Shown here: one piece after another, positions 8,033 through 20,886 of the stretch
How positions within the stretch are numbered: position 1 is the first letter of the stretch
Layout of the letters: every line of letters begins with the position of its first letter
Assembly (NCBI GenBank): GCA_037447605.1
Contig: CM074817.1
Location: 1,654,886 to 1,718,885 of the forward strand
Direction of reading: 5' to 3'
DNA: 64,000 nt
From: Zygnema circumcarinatum
Lineage: Eukaryota > Streptophyta > Zygnematophyceae > Zygnematales > Zygnemataceae
The notes under the pieces: model-generated
What the model was told of the DNA's origin: nothing
The model's database searches: none
What the model saw: only the letters and a program-made list of their open reading frames with translations
Made by a program: the position numbers and the translations under genes

Positions 8033-11000
8033 ATGTTCCGTGCCGTACAGTACGGCTACACAACCATTTTTTCTGAGAAGCCCTGGGCTGGCCTGGCCTC
8101 TCCTGGAGCCCAGAGGGAGGGAAGGAGGAAAGTTGTAGGCTGCAGTATGACTTCGGCGCAGGGGAAAGGTAGGCTTTCTCCTGGAAGCGAGAGAGATCGC
8201 GCTCCGTTCTCTGGAGAGCGGTTTGACGAGCTTAATGCCGCTTTCAGTCGTGGAAGAGGGGCCGGAGGGGTGGAGGAGTCGGACTCTTCGTCCTTGCTTG
8301 GCGCAGATGCGAGCAGGAGTGGGGAAACGGAGGGGAAGGATACGAGACGGAGTGGGGCTGGAGAGAGAGAGAAGGGCGATGTTAGGGCATTTGAGGTAGA
8401 CGGTGAGGAGCCTTTGCAGCGTGATGCAAGCTGGAAGTTTTGGAATGGTGGCTTATTGAAGCAGTTACTCAGATGGTTGAGATGTTGGAAGTGCATATTA
8501 AATGCAGATAGAAATACAATATGGACTATAGCAGGGCCAGCATTGGCGCTGTTTGTCCTATTTTTTGGAAGCTCCATGTCAAGCAACAGGGAAGTGCCAC
8601 GCATGCTGGCGGCTTTGTTGTGGATGGCCACGTGGTGGCTCACAGAGCCTCTTCCTATTGCGGTCACTTCCCTTCTCCCTCTCGCGCTCTTCCCTTTCTT
8701 AGAGCTAATGGAGGCGTCCGAAGTGGCGAAGTCTTATGTGAATGATACCATTGTTTTGTTCATAGGTTCCTTCATGCTGGCTCTTGCTGTTGAAAAATTC
8801 AACATACACAAGCGGTTGGCTCTTAAGGTCTTGCTGCTTTTAGGGCCAAGAGGGAGAACGCAGGGCATGGACCCACGCCTGCTTCTGTTAGGGTTTGTTC
8901 TCGGCCCCGGACTAATTTCCATGTGGATAAACAACACTGCCACTGCCATTATGATGGTCCCTATGGCAGTTGGTGTACTTCATAAAGTTCAAGCAAGAAT
9001 GTCTACTTCTGATGGCCAAATTCACTATGAAGCGAGCTGCCAGGCTCACCTGCAACCGGACGACGAGCTCCTCCGAGCTACTGAAGAAGCCAGGGGAATT
9101 TTCGCATCTTCTTCCGAGCTGCCAGTGCAGCGTGTGCCAGACGAAGCGGATACAAGCGAGACTGAAGCAAGACTCAATATGTCCCAAACTAGACGACCTG
9201 CATCTGCTGTAGCAGCCGCCAGGTCAGCGGAGACTGACCAGGAAGAATTGGGACTGGGCCGTCCTGACAAGGTTTCCAAAGTCCAATCTGTGGACCGTTT
9301 TCAGAATGTGTCTCCCAGTCTTGCCGCTGCTCAGGATCAAGTAGAGGAAACCACCATTCTTGTGAAAAATTCGTCTGGAAAAGAAGATCCTGAAGGCAGT
9401 GTGCAAGCCTCTTCAGACCACGTTCAGGAATTCAGCAAAGGTGTGGTGCTGGCAATTGCGTTTAGTGCATCGATTGGGGGAATAGCAACAGTCATTGGCA
9501 CGGGGCCCAACCTCGTTCTCGCAGGGGTTTGGAGACACTTGTTCCCGGATGCGCCCCCCATCACATTCATGGACTGGTTCATGTTTGGCGCTCCGCTCTC
9601 GGGGGTGTTCCTTCTTGCTCTCTGGGGGCTACTCTGTGCTTGGTATTGCCCGCCGAAGGCAGTTCTCTCAATCTCAGCAGCTCTCGACTTGAGAGTGGTG
9701 GAGGATGAATATGCGCAGTTAGGTGAGGGGTCTGCTGCTTTTGCTTAAGTAGGGGTTGCAAGGTGGAGCAATGTTGGTAGCGCCTTTATGAAGTGACTTA
9801 AAGGTGTCTTGTGGAAGGTGTCTCTCTTAGGGAGAGATGTTTGTTGTTAGGACCACTTTTTGGGTCGGAAGTTCAAAAAGTGCATTCTGGGAATGGACAA
9901 TAATCAGCTGGTAGGCGGTTGCAAATCACTGATATGCATGCACCACATATAGTACATTCCTATTGACACTATGTGCCCTCCGGCTCTCGCCCCAGCTAAA
10001 TAGTAACAGTTGCTGAACCCCTTTTCTAGCGAAATTATGAATTTTGTAGGATGCAGAGGCGAAATTACATAAATGTGGAGATGGTTCTAGGGCTTAGGGC
10101 CATTTATGCACTTGCCATGTAGAACAAACACCTGTCACGAAATAGCCATTAAAGTTCATGATGTTGCAAAGTCAACATGAACTGCAAATTCTCTTCATTT
10201 CTTTTTTTACCTTTTTAACGTACTCACAGCATTCGATAACGAGCGAAGTCCATAGGAACAGTATACGTTAGGGAGGACGTTAAGTTAGAGTGGTTTGCTG
10301 TATGTAAATCTGCTGCCTGAGTTTTCTGTTGGCGTCATACCTTTTCCCTTCATGCAACTATATCCCATGCCTTATTTCAGACTGCAGCTCAAGGCGGACA
10401 TACCTCTGTGTCTATTGCAGGTCCCATCTCTTTTCCCGAGGGCGTTGTTCTGATTGACTTCGGGGTGAGTGTATGGGGCTGAGAGCCTCCGTTAGGGCCT
10501 GTTGCTGCGGACCACTACTCTCTGCAGAGTCTCTCAGCTCCACTCTCACTTCCGCGTGCTCTCCTCTGCAAGTTCTGCCTGGGGTGGGCTCCGCCACAGC
10601 AATCCATGTAGACATTGCACTGCATAGAATTTCAGTTCTATACTTGCCCTTAGAGTTCAAGCTGCTTATTTCAGCATGTCTTACTTCAAGCAGCTTCGAC
10701 ATATGCAGGAACGGACGTTATTGCCATTGCGAAGCCTAACTGGGGTCTGGCGCATTGCTTAGGTGCTCATGCAGTTTCTCCTGCACTTCTATTGAGGTCG
10801 TTGGGTAACAGATGCAGATATATGTAGGTAGTTCGCATTGTAAACTAGTGTGATTTCTATCAACTTTCAGATATAGCATTCGAGGCATAGATGTTGTGTT
10901 CCTTCTGTAAGAGTTGCTTGTATGCATACGATCATGGCATACCGATCGATAGTCACAGGTTGCATGTTTGCTATTCTGGAATGGCAGGTCACACCCCTAA

Positions 11001-12521
11001 TTTTGAACCTTCTTTTAAGTGATGTTTGGGCAGGTCCTTGCTTTGCTTTGGATGACACGCTCTCTCGGCACAGAAGAGGAGGACATTGGTGGTTGGGATG
11101 ATATTTTCCACGATCGTGTTGATGATGGAACGGTTTCGGTAAGCGGTTTACTGGCTGAGCTGAGCTTGTATTGCAAACAGTTGTCCTTTTTGAAAATGGT
11201 AAAGAGTCTTTAAGCTCCAATCAAGCTCATTCATGTCATTGCAACACTTGCTAAATTTAACTCATTGCTGTCATAATGAAGAAACTTGTTTGGCATCTTT
11301 ACAGTGGAAAAAAAGCCCAGAAAATAAATACAATTGAGTTAGTGGTGTTGGCGTCACTTCTCAGGAAAAACATGACTCTTGAAAAGTTCCATATTGCATC
11401 CCGATAATTATCCTTTTAATACTCCAATTATATCTACAGTTGCTTATGGGGGGTTCTGGGGTCCTATTGTGGTATAGATGGTAGCAGCACTTATCCTCTT
11501 TCTTATCCCAACTGGGAGGGCACCCGGTGAAAAGATTTTGGAGTGGAAAATGGTCGGGGATGTTCCGTGGAGCATTGTTCTGCTTCTGGGAGGTGGTGAG
11601 TTTGAGGGTTCTTTGCTGCCAGTTTCTCCTTCCCACTCTTTCCCATCCTGTCTGCTTCTCTTCTCCTTGTCAAAGTTACTTTTGCTGCCATCTTTGTTTC
11701 AGTAGTGATGGAAAACAAAGTGTAGCAATATGCTTTCTCTTTCTTGTTTTTACGGATTGATACCATCATGTATTCTTCCGCAATTAGATGTATCCAAGGT
11801 ATAAATTGAATCACTTAATCCCTTTTCCTTAGCAACATGAAAAATAGTGTCTACACCTTTGTTCGCCCTCCCGCAGGGTTTGCCCTCTCTGCTGCTGTAA
11901 CTGAGAGTGGCCTCTCTGTATGGATCGGAGAACACTTGGCGGTCTTCCATTGGCTCCCTCCCACTCTCCTTGTACCCACTGTCGCCATCCTCGTGGTTTT
12001 CTGCACGGAATTCTCCTCCAATGCCGCCACTGCCACAGTGTTTCTGCCCCTTCTGGCGAATGTGGCGGTTTCTATGGGTCACCATCCCCTCCTCCTCATG
12101 CTGCCCGCCACATGCGCATGCTCCTTCGCCTTCATGTTGCCCATCGCCACCCCTCCCAATGCCATCGCCTACTCCACTGGATACCTCCGGATAAGGGACA
12201 TGGCAATCCCGGGCTTCGTTCTAAACATTCTGGGCACTCTTCTTCTCTCAATAGCCGTGTTCACGTTGGGTGAGCCTCACGCCTCATGTCTTTTTAACTT
12301 CACGAGAACTGAAGGATGTGGAAAAGAAGCGAAACGGCCTTTTGGACACCTTAGGGGTAAGTTGGAGAAGGTGTTTCTTTATCGCTCTGTGCACTTACGA
12401 TCTTGTTTGTTCTTTGGGTGGCGGGAAAGGTACCGAAATTTGGGACCTTGATGCGAATGCAAAGGACCTTGTGTGGCTGCAAGGGCGGAATGACACTATG
12501 GTGCCTCCGCCGCCTCCTTAG
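8033..12521 (+). CDS. SLC13/DASS-family di- or tricarboxylate transporter
   Basis: A multi-pass membrane transporter of the family that includes the plant tonoplast dicarboxylate transporter. Exons: 8033-9722, 10421-10464, 11034-11138, 11478-11595, 11877-12269, 12430-12521, all in consistent phase; 813 residues. A second ATG at 8147 (775 residues) is an equally good start. Signature segments: FIGSFMLALAVEKFNIHKRL, LISMWINNTATAIMM, GTGPNLVLAGVW, VPWSIVLLLGGGFAL, CTEFSSNAATATVFLP, FMLPIATPPNAI, and LGTEIWDLDANA at the C-terminus. The two substrate/sodium loops read INNTATA and SSNAATA, not the strict SNT of animal members. A soluble polar loop of about 140 residues sits between the two halves. 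The substrate (malate, citrate or other) is not determined. Confidence 0.92.
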
Positions 12522-13272
12522 GCCGGAAATGGGAAGGCAGGGGCCTGCCACGTGGAGGTCCCCAAACCATGGAAAATGGGCTCCATTAAGGAGCCTGAGG
12601 ACTTAGGACGGCTCCATGTAACAGTTACTGATTGAGAATTCTTTCATTTTTTTATTCCTATTTTGATCATTTCTCCAGTCGGTGTCGGTGTCCGCTATAC
12701 ATTTGTCTGTAAAGTAGAAACTGACATCGCTCGTTGTCAAAAGCCACTTGTCTCCTCGTGAGTATGACAATGCCACTTGGCTCCATCCCATGCGGCACCC
12801 TCTGCATGTACGTGTGCACAGACAACAGCACATTGCTAACGAGGGATTGTCCCTCAACCAGAAATGAATGTGTGAGAGGGAACGCCCGTTGTTCTTGTGC
12901 TTTTCGATGGCATGGGGTGTCTGACACTAGTACATTTCTGCTCATGTGAAGTGTTTGAGTACATCATCGTGTCACATGCAGTTTTCTATTTAGTACACCG
13001 TAGACGAACAAGCAAGCACAGCCTCGCAGCTGTAGGAGACGACCCTTTCCATGCAGAGCAATCCCAAAATAACTTCAAGTAACATGTAAAAGAAAACAAA
13101 CTTACAAATTCGGACCCGTATATAGAGTATGATTGTACATAACCTGACCCAACATGGTCCTGCGCTTCAGTTCTTCAGCGGACAGTTTTGTCCAAGGAAA
13201 ATACAGAGCTCGCTACTTTAGCGGCTCAGCACTGAGGTTAATGGCTAACCGGGAGCACCTTCCTTCCAGCCG
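12522..13272. other. Convergent intergenic region, SLC13 and P450 3' ends
   Basis: No gene is seen. The two genes end facing each other, so this must hold both 3' untranslated regions and polyadenylation signals. No repeats or conserved motifs stand out. Confidence 0.5.
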
Positions 13273-15725
13273 CTACAGTAAAAGCCTCTCCACCACCATG
13301 GGCATGCCAAACTTGGGCTTCAAAGTAAGCGCTGTTGACGGACAGTGACGGTAATTTGGAGCCATCGTCCACTTGAAGCTCTGAAGAATGAGAGCCAAAA
13401 TCATTTTCACTTCTGCCATTGCAAAGCTTTGCCCCACACAGCTCCTTGGTCCAGTACTGAACGGCAAATAGGCCATAGGATGCTTCACAGCACCACCCAA
13501 CCCATCAGCAAACCTTTCGGGTCTAAAGTCGTCTGCATCCGGTCCCCAAACATCTCTCTTTCGATGGATTTGAATAAGCGGCAGAACGATCTCAGCCCCT
13601 TTCTTAACCCTCAAACCCACAAGAGAGGCATCTCTCCCGCACTTCCTCGCAAGTACAGTCGCTGGTGGGTATATTCTTAGACACTCAAGAACAACCATGT
13701 CGAGATTCTTCAGTGCTTCTAATTGCTCAAGGGTAGGGAGTGGACCCCCCTCCTTTCCATCACAATCTTCTTTTCTGCAGACTCGTAAGACCTCTTCTCT
13801 GCTCTTCTCCTGCCATTCCGGATGCTTGGCCATAAGAAACATCGCCCACATGAGAGTCCCAGCAACAGTCTCATGTCCAGCCACCACCATAGTGATGCAT
13901 TCAAACATCAGTTGCTGGTCAGTCATTCGACCACCTTCAATTCCCACCTCCTTTGTTTTGGACTTTGAAGTGGTATTTGAATCGTTTGGGAAGCTCTCAT
14001 CCTTTGCCTCAAGCATGAACTCCAAAAGATCAGGAGAAGAAGGTTCTGAGGTCGCTCCATAGCTCGCTTCCACGAGTCTGCTTTCTTGAGCACTTCTCCT
14101 TCGGCTGATCAGTCCAAGGAGAAGTCTCTTAATGGTCGCTTCATCATCCATTAGCTGTCGATTCATTGCTGTCGGTAACCACCTGAAAACCGCATTCCAC
14201 AGAAGATGATTGAGATCAAGAATTCAGTTTAAGGTTCACTTACCTTCCTAGCAATCAGGATTACAGTTCGCTGTAGTGGGAGAATACACGTCTGAACGTC
14301 TTCTTGAACGTGATCTCACCTGTAAAACGGAAACTGGCCTCCATTTGCGAGCCAAGTTGGTACTAAGTCAAAATATCGGCCCAAAACTCTGACTGCTTCC
14401 CGTGATACTTCACGCATTCCGGAAATGTCGGCACCGAAAGTTGCTCTTCCGATAGCTTCTAAGGAGAGCCGGGAGAGCTCTTTGTCCATATCAAGAACGA
14501 CTGACCTCTCTAAAGTCATACGGTCCACCCACGAGCTCACTGCATCTTGTGCACACACTCCCACAGCTTCAACCAGATGCTGTACAAAACAACCACAGAT
14601 CTAAACAAAGTAAGGAGCAGAGAATGAGGTAGAAAGAAGGGAGGAAAAACAGGTCAAAAAGGGTTTGGAAAAGCTGAAATCCAAACAGGGTCGTCCAAGT
14701 AGGTGTTTCATCCGACCTTAATGTTTTCTTTCTTGAATATGGGGGCGATCATCCCCCTTTGCCGCTCCCAAAGCTCTCCTGAAGAAGAGGACAGTCCGTT
14801 TCCGAGCAGTCTGAACCCCTCCCCCGCTTCTATCTTTGGAAAATCGTCGTTTTTGGCGACATAAATTTGGCGAATGAGGGCCGGATCGGAAGTTACAAGG
14901 CGGGGAGTGGAGCCGAAGCAGTATGTGTAGGTTGCACCAAACTTCTTCTCCATCATTTCAAGGAAAGGAATAGCCATTTTTACAGAAGGTCGTTCCTTTG
15001 CAGCCGCCCGTTTCATCTGGAAAGAGAGATTTGTATAGAGAAAGACAGACATATATAGATATGAGGAAAAGCACAGTGAGATCTAATGCAAAAGGGAAGG
15101 CTATAAATGATGTAAGATCTGCGGCAAGGCAAGAGACACAGTAATGTATGTAGTGAAGCAAGTTGCTTTCGTTACGAGGTGAAGAAATGCAACAGAATTA
15201 TAGGTCTGCCCGGACAGGTTAAGTTAGCATCTCAGATGCACACGTTGCAGAAGGTAGAAGGGTGTTTCAGTCAGCAGTCGCTATCAAAACATAAGCAAGC
15301 TTAAGGGTCTATGCAATGCCGGAATAACGACCGAGGAGTCATATGAGGGAGAAGGGGATCAAATCGCAATGTGAGCGCGTTCGGAAATGGCGGCAAGAAG
15401 AGAATATAACGAAACTCCAGCAACTTCAAGAGGAAGAAAAAAAAAAAGCAAGGGGAAACCCAAAAACATGCCAAATAGATAAAAAATCGCTTCAGTCGCT
15501 GCAGACATTGTAAAGCTTTCAGAAAGTGCGGAAACGCACCTCTTGAATGTCTGGGATGTTTCCCACAAAGGGTCGAAAGTCGCAGCCGGGAATGCCCTGG
15601 CGACGGAAGCGGTCGATCATCGCTTGTGGCCTGAGCCAGTAGCGGTGGTACAGCCACAACGCAACGAGCAGCACTAGGGGCACAGCCACTGTGGACACCC
15701 ACCAGGAGGCAGGAACTCCGGACAT
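13273..15725 (-). CDS. Cytochrome P450, CYP72-clan type
   Basis: A membrane-anchored haem monooxygenase, probably of the endoplasmic reticulum. Exons on the minus strand: 15540-15725, 14717-15016, 14320-14579, 13273-14182; 551 residues in phase. There is an N-terminal anchor (about residues 8-30) followed by a proline-containing hinge. Hallmarks: oxygen-binding I-helix VAGHETVAG, K-helix ECLR with IYPP, FRPERF, and the haem loop FSTGPRSCVGQ with axial Cys497. The WLPTAMNR segment at the exon 3-4 junction is typical of the CYP72 clan, whose members act on hormones, terpenoids and fatty acids. The substrate is unknown. It is divergent from the aminotransferase at 16777 and convergent with the transporter. 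Confidence 0.93.
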
Positions 15726-16776
15726 GCTGCAGGGCAGACTGCAGCTTGAGGGATAAAGAGTGCAGAAAGCAGCTTCGGCCTTGGGGAAAGTGGACTATGG
15801 AATGGCAAAGGAGATGGCAGTGTTGAGAGTGGGATTTAGGGAAAGGCGGTGGTTGGCTTGGTTACAATAATGGAAGGAAAGGGCTGAAGGCCTGCTACTC
15901 CTGGAAAAACGACAGAATGAAAACCTTGAGACTTGATTGCATGTGTACGCCACTATGAATTACAGGCTGAAAATTAAAAAAAGCAGTTTGAGTTTGAGCT
16001 CATGCAAATGAAGCAACAAATACAGCCTGGACCTTCCAACTTGATACTGACTCGTGATCTTTGCTCCACCAAGAAGGTACCTCGAAAGCAAATACGCAAT
16101 TGGGATACATACATTCGGCGACATCATCACCAGAAAAGGACGCTCGACATTGAGAAGTCAAGTGTTTGAAACAACTTGGATATGCATTCTTAACAGTAAA
16201 TGCAATACATAAATGACGACACAGTTCGTCAAATTGCAAGAATGTTTCGAGATTGGAAGAATACCTTTACCCTGTACTCTAGCGAAACGAAAAGAATTAA
16301 TTTGCACACAAACTCTGTTGCAAAGGTTTGCATAAAGACCCGTGCAGCACGTCCTGTTTTATTTTTTTTCTGGATATACATGGCATAACTCCGACATGGC
16401 ATAGCTCAAGTTCTTCAAACGACTGCTCAGCCAACAAGCGAGCAACGAGCTCTCTTTCTAGAGACCAGCAATCTCAAGACTAGCGGCGCCGCTGTACAGA
16501 TTTTTACGCACAATCCCTTCTTAACTCCCCCCAACTGCAGTCAATAGCTGCAGCTGAACCTGCATTCGGCCCTCACCTTAAAGAGCTGCAGCCGGGAGAT
16601 GGTTTGCCCAAGACTCGGAGTTGTGCGAAGATCATTACAATATGAGGACGTGATGCTGTGAACGAGAGAGGAATCTTGCAAGAAAGCCTCCACAAAGAGG
16701 AGTCTCGTGGAAGAAAACAGAAAGTTCTGACGCCAAAAAGTTGAAACTCTAAAATCAGCGCTCTGCTCTGCCCGAG
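15726..16776. promoter_or_regulatory. Divergent region between P450 and aminotransferase
   Basis: The two genes start about 1.05 kb apart on opposite strands, so both promoters are here. No coding signal is seen. Near 16440-16700 the sequence is richer in purine and CTGCAG motifs. No TATA box or known operator could be assigned. Confidence 0.4.
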
Positions 16777-19700
16777 ATGGCGGGCCGCCTCTCAGCGCTG
16801 GCTGGATCGTTTGCGCCTTCCCTTATTGGAGAAATCTCGCTCCTTGCTGAGCGATGTGGAGCCATCAACCTCAGCGAAGGTATGGTTGCGCTTCATTTGA
16901 ATTTAGGGCTTTTGAGGGTGTTTTGTGTCACTAAAAAATCTTGTTCTTTTCAGATCAAATGCATTAGGTTGCAGTCTTGGCGTTTTAGTATTCCCTAGAA
17001 AAGCTGACAGCTAATTCTGGCAGTTAGCTGTTTTGGGTGATTTCCAAACCCTGGACTGCCGAATCTGTGACTCTCTTGCTTTTCCCAATTCAATCATTTT
17101 AGTGTGGGTTATCCGAGGTGTTTACTTGAATTTATTGTTTGCGAACGCTTGAAGTTCCGATAGCAAACGAGTCTCCTCTCAAGCGTCTCTGAAAGCTGCT
17201 CTTTGATGCCTGTTCCCCTACATTGTTCCACCAGCTGCAAAGTTGGAACACACTTCGTGCATGGCAAGGTTTGAAGTTTATGGGGTTCAGGATTTCCAAA
17301 CTACCCTGCTCCTTCCTTTTTGAAGGATGCTGCTGTCGCTGCCATCACAGGAGACATCAATCAATACAGGTGAATCGACCAGCCATATTTGAAATGCCTC
17401 CCATGAATGGCACGTTTGGCCCATTTTCATTATTTTGAACAGCAAGTCATGGCGTGCATGCGAAAGTCTGTACAGCCTCGCAGTTGGCCTACTTGTTTAG
17501 TCACTACACCTTAGTTCGAATGAGCTGCTTTCCCCGCTCGTGGATTCATTCTAGACCCTCTCATACCCCTCATTTCCAACGATATAGATCATACCCCACA
17601 AGAAAGACTGGAGACATCCTTGACTCCTCGTTTACGCATTCATTTGTTCTTTTGTGTGTCTGTTGGCTCTCCTCCTGCGAACACAGCTATCGTCAAGAGC
17701 TGCTCGAAGCTATTGCAGGAAAGTACTCGGCGAGGTTAAGTATTCACGTGGATACGACGGAAGTTGCGATCACCTGCGGGCAGTCGGCCGCACTCGCATG
17801 TGCCCTCCTGGCAGGTCAGGACTCTCTGAGCTCCTATTGAAAGTAGTATTTCCGTGCTCGTTTTATTGCAGAGACAATACAGTTAGCACTACACAACATT
17901 GGGCAAGCTGAGCATTATTTACTCACTTAAAAAGAGAGGAAGATAGGACGTGCTTGGTCCTGCAAGGCTTGGGCAAAGTCTCGATATCTCAAGAGGAAGG
18001 AGAACTCTTTTCGAGCCTTTTCACAACGAGCAATCCAACCGGCTCCTCACTTTGGCTTGACATTTGCATTGTATGTGGCATCCCGGCATCGGGTTCTGCA
18101 TTAGGAATATCCGATAAAGCCCTTTTGAGTGGTTAGAGAGTGAATACTCAATAGCTCTCCCTTGGGGAAGGGCCCTTGCAGTGCTGAACCCTGGGGATGA
18201 AGTCCTGATCCTTGATCCTTCCTACGAAACCTACAAAGCATGTGTTTCAGTTGCCGGTGGAATACCAGTGAGTGCTACAAGCTGTCTCTCCTGCTTCTAT
18301 ATACCTGTGTATTACCTTGTATTATTACCTGTGTGTTTGCACTACTTTTCAGCATCCTCTTCTTTAAATTATTTACTCTCGCTTTCTCTCCCCCCTCTCC
18401 CTCGCTCCTCGGCTACTGCGCTTCCACCTTCGCTAAAGCCATCATTTGAAGGTCCACATCCACCTCAGCGCATTACATTTCCTTTCTCATGTTCCATACT
18501 ATGATCCGTCACATGTACGGAGAGCAAGAGAGCAATAAACACGGGTTTCTTTGTTGGAAAGATTGAGTATATGATAGTATTCTTCATGGTTTTGAATCTC
18601 CTGCTTGATGCGTGGGGAAGGAGGACAATAATGGAAGTCACGTTCTAATGTCGCTGGAGGAGCTTAAGGGAGGGGATACATTTTTAGGTTGATGTGACGG
18701 CTTCTGGAGATACCGAGCAGCAATATGAAAGCCTCTTTGTCACTGTTGATTGAGTGGAACTATATGGTATTCGAAGAGAGGACGGGGCTTAATTAGTGAT
18801 GATCTACATACAAAACGTGGTGAACTTCAAGGAATTATGGCAAGAAATTGATGGAAATGTGTTCTCTGGGTCATTTTTGTGAGCAGAAATATGTACAGCT
18901 TCAGCCGCCTGACTGGAAGATCACACGGCCCTCATTGGAGGTTGCAATCAGCTCCAAAACATCTGCCATAATCATAAACAGGTATGCGTCCATTCCTAGG
19001 GAAGTCAATGTAAAGATCTTTTATCTCCTCATTTGTACACATCTCACATACTGAGCTTCTGATCCTGATTCCGGGAAGCATGAAGCCCCTACCACCACTT
19101 TTGCAAGTCAAAATACTCTTCAAACAATGCCGAGTGCATGATGTATAACCGGCTTCTTCTCTTGTTTTGTTCCAAACCTCGCATTCTTCCTCTCTCCCTC
19201 CCTCAACCCCATTCTCTGAACAGTCCGAACAATCCCACAGGGAGAGTTATTACCGAAGCCGAGCTCTCATTGGTTGCCGAGATCTGTACGGAGCATGACC
19301 TCATCGCGATCACTGATGAGGTCTGCCCATTTATATTGAACTTACGGAGCCTTTATTAACATATGTTTGTGCTTTCGTGGCTGTTTGGCGTACAAGAAGA
19401 TGACCCAGCTCAAAAGTTTGAAGTGAATTTAAACACATCAATGTTTTTCCAGTATTTTGTGTTTTTGGGTAGTGAAATTTATTGATTTTTGGAAGCTGTT
19501 TCAGAACTTTAGGGTTACAACTTTAGGGTTACACTTGTACCTTCCGCCCAACACTCCCCGCACGGGCTTTTCGGTTCAGTTTGGTTCAGTTTGGTTGGTT
19601 CAGTTTTTCGTCCTCTCTTCCTAATTTGCAGGTGTACGAGTATCTCGTCTTCGAAGGGGCTCGACACGTCAGCTTAATCTCATTGCCCGGAATGCGTGAA

Positions 19701-20886
19701 AGGACCATTCTGACTTCCTCCATTTCAAAAACTTTTTGTGTCACAGGTGAGGTCACCTCTAAGACCACGAAACTAAGGAATCAAGCTCTCGGATTTTGGT
19801 GAATTTTACCCAAGCAAAGGGTAAAATTAAAATGTAGACTTCAGGATGACCGAAAAACCAAAACAAAATGTTGATATAAAACAGGAGCTTAAAGTTTAAA
19901 TTGAGGTGAACTTAGCTTGAAGCTGCTAATGCATGAGTGCCAAGAATTGCTTTGTTTTGAACGAGAAAGGAGAGGACCTATGTGTGTGTTGTTCCTTTCA
20001 GGGTGGAGAATAGGGTGGGCTATTGCCCCAAAGGAGATTGCAACTGCTATTGCCAAACTGCATTGTAAGCTCAACGACTCTCCGCCTGCGCCATTCCAAA
20101 AAGCGGCAGTGCTTGCCTTGGCCTCTCCCACGGAGTATTACGTCCGGCTAGTTGAGGTAGGTCAAACAGAAGAAAAGGGTCTAGGTTCAAACACAGCATA
20201 TTGGGTGTTGAAAGGCTTTTGGGAATGGTCTTTTGAAGTTTAACTGCAGTACTGTGAGCTCTGAAAATCATTGAATTCACGGGACGGAAGCGGTGAAGTC
20301 TTGTAATTTGGGGGGTTTTGGGATGCCTTTCCTCCTCAGGAGTATGAGGAGAAGAGGGCGATGCTTTGTGCTGCAATAGAGAGCGGCGGTCTCAGCATTC
20401 CATCTCCGCCGCAGGGGGGAATGTTCGTTTTTGCCGAAATTCCACCTTCTTTTGAGGGGTCGGATGTGAGTGCGCTTCACACTTGCACCCACTTCCCTCC
20501 CCACTCGCTCCATCCTCGCCCTCCCTCTCCCCTCTCCCCTCTCCCTCACCTCTCGCTTCATTTGTCACTGTTTTCGCAATCGAAAACAACTGAAAACGCA
20601 TCCTGAATGTGTATTGCTTCGTCTTCTGGGTCGCCTGTGATTTCAGTTTGATTTTGCGAAGGATCTTATCAAAAAAGCACGAGTGGCAGTTGTCCCCGGA
20701 TCCAACTTCTTCCATGCTGACGATGCGGAGACCATGGAAAGAGACAAACAGGAAAGAGGTGGGAGAGAGGTTGAGTCCAAAAGAAATAGGTACGTGCGAG
20801 TGGCTTTCTGCAAGGCCGAGCAGACCCTCAAAGAGGCAGCGGCAGCCTTCCGGCAGTTTGGCGAGGAATATCATGAAGATAAGTAA
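16777..20886 (+). CDS. Class I/II PLP aminotransferase, kynurenine/glutamine-transaminase-like
   Basis: A fold-type I pyridoxal-phosphate aminotransferase. Exons: 16777-16879, 17291-17369, 17687-17814, 18182-18267, 18887-18981, 19224-19320, 19632-19746, 20002-20156, 20340-20465, 20647-20886. All phases agree, giving 407 residues. Motifs: INLSEGFP near the start, TCGQSAALACALLA, LDPSYETY, SPNNPTGRV, ITDEVYEYLVF, SSISKTFCVTGWRIGW with the PLP lysine at about residue 229, and C-terminal RNYVRVAFCK, where the arginine binds the substrate carboxylate. No clear organelle-targeting extension is present. Whether it uses kynurenine, glutamine or methionine cannot be read from sequence. Introns 4 and 9 contain pyrimidine-rich tracts. 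Confidence 0.93.
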
